A stretch of 9,156 nucleotides of DNA. Source: Actinomycetes bacterium. GTDB taxonomy: Bacteria; Actinomycetota; Actinomycetes; Actinomycetales; Cellulomonadaceae. The notes beneath the pieces were generated by a model. The model searched no databases, had not been told where the DNA came from, and was given only the letters and a program-made list of their open reading frames with translations. The stretch is taken from the NCBI GenBank assembly GCA_023390875.1, contig JAEWCA010000148.1, positions 1 through 9,156 of the forward strand, given 5' to 3'. Positions 6,281 through 9,156 of this stretch are shown here, piece by piece. The translations under genes and the position numbers were made by a program. Every line of letters starts with the position of its first letter. The first letter of the stretch is position 1.

Positions 6281-6290
6281 GCCGGCTCAG
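6277..6290. repeat. 14-bp perfect palindrome spanning both convergent stop codons
   Basis: CTGAGCCGGCTCAG is its own reverse complement and contains the TGA stop of the membrane protein (6278-6280) and the TGA stop of the kinase on the other strand (6287-6289). In RNA it would fold only with a minimal loop, so as a terminator it is weak, but its symmetric placement could serve both directions. Confidence 0.5.
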
Positions 6291-7990
6291 CCGAGCGGCG
6301 CCGTCCAGCGCAGGTGCGTCCCCGTGCCTGTCTCGGGTGCGCCGAGGCTGAACGAGCCGTTGTGCTGCCGGGCCCGCGACGCGAGGTTCCCGGTCCCCGA
6401 GGCGCGGTCGCGGGTCGCGGGCATGCCGACGCCGTCGTCGATCACGTCGACGACCACGGTGCCGTCGGCGCCCACGCCGTCGACCGCGACGCACACGGTC
6501 ACCGAGCTCGCGTGGGCGTGCCGGGCGGCGTTCGCGAGCCCTTCGCGCACGACGGCGACGACGTCGTCGGTGAGCGCGTGCCCGACGCGGTCGTCCATCC
6601 GGTCCTCGTCGAGCCCGTCGTCGTCCTCGGGGTCTCCGCCGTCGAGCAGCGCACCGTCGAGCGTGAGCACCACGGACGGCGCGAAGCCCAGGCCGGTGCG
6701 CGCGAGCGACGCCTCGCGGCGCAGGCGCTCGACGAGGCCGGTCGCGGCGTCGGGGTCGCGGAGCTTGAACACGATCTCGCGGATCTGCCGGACGGAGCCG
6801 TCGACGTTGTCGAGCGCCTCGTCGACGATGCTGAGCAGCTCGCTCGGGTCGACGCCGCGGGCGGCACGGCGGCGGACGGTCTCGAGCTGCATGCCGGTCG
6901 CGAACAGCTGCTGGATGGCGAGGTCGTGCAGGTCGCGCGCGATGCGCTCGCGCTCGTCGAGCAGCGACGCGATGTCCTGCGCGTGCCGGGCCTCGGCGAG
7001 CACGTACGCGAGGGCGGCCTGGGCCGCGAACGACTCGGCCGTCGCGAGGTCGCGCTCCTCGAACAGCGGCTTGCCCGCAAGGCGGAGCAGGAGCAGCACG
7101 CCGACGCCGCGGCCCGACGTCTGCAGGGGGGCGAACAGCGCGGAGCCGAACGCGGCGAGCTCCGGGACCACCGTGCGGATCGACTCCGACGGGTTATAGG
7201 CGATCATGCCCTTGTTCTCGAGCATGACCTTCTCGGCGCGACCGCCCGCGGGCATCATGGTGCCGACCAGGTCCGGCGCGAGGTGCCCGACGGCCATCTC
7301 GATGAGGAGCGTGCCGCCGAGGCCGGGAAGCGCGAGCGCCGCGGTGTCCGCGCGAGCGACCTCGCGCGCCGTGGCGGCGACGTGCTCGAGCGCCTCCTCC
7401 TCGTCCACGCCCTCGAGCAGCATCGTCGTGACGTCCTGCCCGGCCCGCAGCCAGTGCTCGCGCTGCGCGGCCTCGGCGTAGAGCTGGGCGTTCGCGACCG
7501 CGACACCCGCCGCGGCGGCGAGCGCGACGACGAACTGCTCGTCGGTGTCGGTGAACCCACCCTGCTTCTCGGACAGGTAGAGCTGGCCGTACACGTGCTT
7601 GCCGAGGCGCACCGACGCCCCGAGGAACGAGCCCATGGGCGGGTGGTTGGCCGGGAAGCCCCGGAACGCCGGGTGCTGGGTGAGGTCGTCGAGCCGGAGG
7701 ACGCCCTCGGGCGGGATCATGCCGAGCACGCCCTGCGCGTGCGGGGCGGTCGCGAGCATCCGGGCGACGGCGGTGGGGATGCCGGTGTAGACGAACGTCG
7801 TGGACGTGCCGTGCGAGTCGAGGACGTTGATCGCGCCGTACCGCGCGCCCGTGAGCCGCGCGCTGACCTGCACGAACCGGTCCAGGACGGCGGGCAGGTC
7901 GAGCTCGCTCGCGACCGCGAGGATCGCGTCGAGCAGCTCCGTGATGCCGGAGGCCGCCTCGCGGGCGGGCTCGGGCTGCGCCTCAGACAA
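6287..7990 (-). CDS. Two-GAF-domain sensor histidine kinase, DevS/DosS-like
   Basis: With the TTG start at 7990 the product is 567 residues, close to mycobacterial DosS (578 as recalled). Domain order: GAF-A (about 15-172), GAF-B (about 185-333), HisKA_3 dimerisation domain (about 342-412) and HATPase (about 474-566). No membrane segment is visible, so it is cytosolic. GAF-A carries GFPANHPPMGSFLG; H116 falls at the place of haem-ligating H149 of DosS (FPPYHPPM), and Y138 (QLYLSEK) at that of distal Y171. Phospho-acceptor is H355 (RIARDLHDLAIQQLF). The N box has N487 (REGLANAARHA), G1 is DDGVGM (518-523), and G2 is SGTGNLASRA (531-540). An acidic insert (about 449-468) precedes the N box. It probably senses oxygen, NO or redox state and phosphorylates the regulator at 4930-5601; haem binding is inferred. 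It is downstream of and overlaps cydC, so the two are cotranscribed. A longer start is possible at an in-frame GTG near 8053. Confidence 0.93.
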   Translation of the reverse strand: MSEAQPEPAREAASGITELLDAILAVASELDLPAVLDRFVQVSARLTGARYGAINVLDSHGTSTTFVYTGIPTAVARMLATAPHAQGVLGMIPPEGVLRLDDLTQHPAFRGFPANHPPMGSFLGASVRLGKHVYGQLYLSEKQGGFTDTDEQFVVALAAAAGVAVANAQLYAEAAQREHWLRAGQDVTTMLLEGVDEEEALEHVAATAREVARADTAALALPGLGGTLLIEMAVGHLAPDLVGTMMPAGGRAEKVMLENKGMIAYNPSESIRTVVPELAAFGSALFAPLQTSGRGVGVLLLLRLAGKPLFEERDLATAESFAAQAALAYVLAEARHAQDIASLLDERERIARDLHDLAIQQLFATGMQLETVRRRAARGVDPSELLSIVDEALDNVDGSVRQIREIVFKLRDPDAATGLVERLRREASLARTGLGFAPSVVLTLDGALLDGGDPEDDDGLDEDRMDDRVGHALTDDVVAVVREGLANAARHAHASSVTVCVAVDGVGADGTVVVDVIDDGVGMPATRDRASGTGNLASRARQHNGSFSLGAPETGTGTHLRWTAPLG

Positions 7991-8000
7991 GACGCCCTCC
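7983..8000 (-). promoter_or_regulatory. Ribosome binding site and TTG start overlapping the cydC stop
   Basis: On the minus strand GGAGGG (8000-7995) lies 4 nt before TTG (7990-7988), and the TGA of cydC (7985-7983) overlaps the kinase reading frame by 8 nt. This strong Shine-Dalgarno inside the last cydC codons decides the kinase start and implies translational coupling of the two genes. The open frame upstream of the TTG lies wholly within cydC and does not look like kinase sequence. Confidence 0.6.
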
Positions 8001-9156
8001 GCCCACGGGGTCCCGATCTGCCGGCTCTGCGGCGTCGGCGTGTCCCGCACGCGCGTCTCCCTCGTCCCTGGCGAGCGACGGACGCGGCCGGTCGGCCGTC
8101 TCGCGCTCGATGGCCTCACGGTATCCCGGGAGGCGGGAGACGAGGTCGGCGTGGGTGCCGCGAGCCGCGACGTGCCCGCCGTCGAGCATGACCACCTCGT
8201 CGGCGTCCCCGAGGGCGGACAGCCGGTGGGTCACGACCAGCACGGTGCGCCCGTCGGTGCGGGCGGCCGCGAACAGCCCGGCGACGACGGCGTCCGCCGT
8301 GCGCGGGTCGAGGTGCTCGGCGGGCTCGTCGACGAGGAGCACGGGGGCGGGGGACAGCAGCGCCCGGGCGAGCAGCAGGCGTCGGCGCTCGCCGCCCGAG
8401 ACCGTGCGGGCGTCCGGGCCGAGCAGCGTGTCGAGCCCGTCGGGCAGGCCCGTCAGCCAGTCGGCGAGGCCCACGCGGCCCAGTGCGGCCCGGGCCTCGT
8501 CCGCCGTGACGTCGCCGCGCGCCACCCGCAGGTTCTCCAGCACCGTCGTGCCGAACACGTGCCCGTCCTCGAGCGCGGCGACCACGACGTCCGGCGACGC
8601 GGCGCCGCCGTCGTCGTCGCGGGACACCGTGCCGGACACGGCGGGCAGCAGCCCCGCGAGCGTGAGCAAGGTGGTCGTCTTGCCCGTGCCGCTGGGCCCG
8701 ACGAGCGCGACGCAGCGCCCCGCCCGCAGGTCGAGGTCCAGGCCCGTGAGGACGGGTGCGCGTCCCGGCCATCCGCACGTGAGGCCGCGTGCGACGAGGC
8801 CGACCCCCGGCGCGGGCGTGCGGGGCTGCTCGGACGACGGGTCGCCGGCGGCGTCGAGCAGCGCGAGGATCCGCGCGGCGGCGGCCCGGGACCGCTGCAC
8901 CTGGAGGGCCGCGGCCGGCAGCATCCCGGTCGCCTCGAACGCCGCGAGCGGCGTGAGGACGATGACGGCGAGCTCGACGGGAGACAGCAGTCCTTCGCCG
9001 ACCGCCGGGACCCCCGTGACGAGCGCGGTCAGGACCGCGAGACCGACCGCGACCTGCCCGAGCCCGGCGGCGACGGCCGCGGGTCGGGCACCTGCGTCGG
9101 TGGCGGACGCGATCCGGCCGTCGGCGTCGCGCAGCGCCGCGAGCTCGCCGTCGACG
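7983..9156 (-). CDS. cydC: Thiol reductant ABC exporter subunit CydC, C-terminal part, cut by window edge
   Basis: CydDC exports glutathione/cysteine-type reductants (or supports haem handling) needed to assemble cytochrome bd oxidase. The visible 390 residues start inside the transmembrane domain: a hydrophobic helix (VAVGLAVLTALVTGVPAVG, about 9099-9043) and then LSPVELAVIVLTPLAAFEAT, a segment typical of actinobacterial CydC. The ATP-binding domain has Walker A GPSGTGKTT (8699-8676), signature VSGGE (near 8400-8388), Walker B VLLVDE (8342-8325), D-loop EHLDP and switch His in VTHR (8228-8226). The Q-loop position reads LEDGHVF, with Glu where most ABC proteins have Gln. A charged, Pro/Ala/Asp-rich tail of about 40 residues follows the nucleotide-binding domain. 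The N-terminal half, and whether it is fused to CydD, lies beyond the window. The kinase gene follows with an 8-nt overlap. Confidence 0.88.
   Translation of the reverse strand, partial: VDGELAALRDADGRIASATDAGARPAAVAAGLGQVAVGLAVLTALVTGVPAVGEGLLSPVELAVIVLTPLAAFEATGMLPAAALQVQRSRAAAARILALLDAAGDPSSEQPRTPAPGVGLVARGLTCGWPGRAPVLTGLDLDLRAGRCVALVGPSGTGKTTTLLTLAGLLPAVSGTVSRDDDGGAASPDVVVAALEDGHVFGTTVLENLRVARGDVTADEARAALGRVGLADWLTGLPDGLDTLLGPDARTVSGGERRRLLLARALLSPAPVLLVDEPAEHLDPRTADAVVAGLFAAARTDGRTVLVVTHRLSALGDADEVVMLDGGHVAARGTHADLVSRLPGYREAIERETADRPRPSLARDEGDARAGHADAAEPADRDPVGGGRLV

Noticed and set aside
6314..8191. Open frame of 625 codons on the plus strand across the kinase
   Set aside because: Antisense to the well-supported kinase with all its motifs; the translation is low-complexity Arg/Gly/Ala/Val/Glu-rich with no family features.
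1..9156. CRISPR array, tRNA, rRNA, riboswitch, insertion sequence or phage features
   Set aside because: No spaced direct repeats, cloverleaf-like sequences, transposase or integrase motifs were seen on either strand by eye.

Overview
The window is very GC-rich, uses G/C-ending codons almost throughout and has several GTG/TTG starts. Gene content and order point to a high-GC Gram-positive actinobacterium, most like Cellulomonas and related Micrococcales. That placement is inferred from composition, synteny and protein motifs, not from a database search. No rRNA, tRNA, CRISPR array, insertion sequence or prophage gene was seen.

Left part (1-3884): after the start of a leftward GNAT acetyltransferase cut by the window edge, a rightward housekeeping cluster follows: coaD (coenzyme A synthesis), a SepIVA/DivIVA-like coiled-coil protein, a DUF177/YceD-family protein, rpmF (ribosomal protein L32), rnc (RNase III) and mutM (Fpg DNA glycosylase). 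A good sigma70-type promoter lies in front of the DUF177 gene, so there are probably at least two transcription units: coaD with the SepIVA-like gene, then DUF177-rpmF-rnc-mutM.

Middle (3905-5601): a leftward D-2-hydroxyacid dehydrogenase converges on mutM and diverges from a NarL/DevR-type response regulator. The regulator has a leaderless-type promoter.

Right part (5672-9156): a small membrane-anchored protein of unknown function follows the regulator. It converges on a leftward unit made of the C-terminal part of CydC (ABC transporter subunit for cytochrome bd assembly) and, overlapping it by 8 nt, a two-GAF-domain histidine kinase of DevS/DosS type. The kinase keeps the 'NHPPM' histidine that matches the haem-ligating His149 of mycobacterial DosS. 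The likely theme is a DevRS-like redox/oxygen/NO two-component system tied genetically to cytochrome bd assembly, with regulator and kinase on opposite strands around an unknown membrane protein that has two extracytoplasmic cysteines. This is the most interesting part of the window; it extends a known kind of system and is not clearly a new one.
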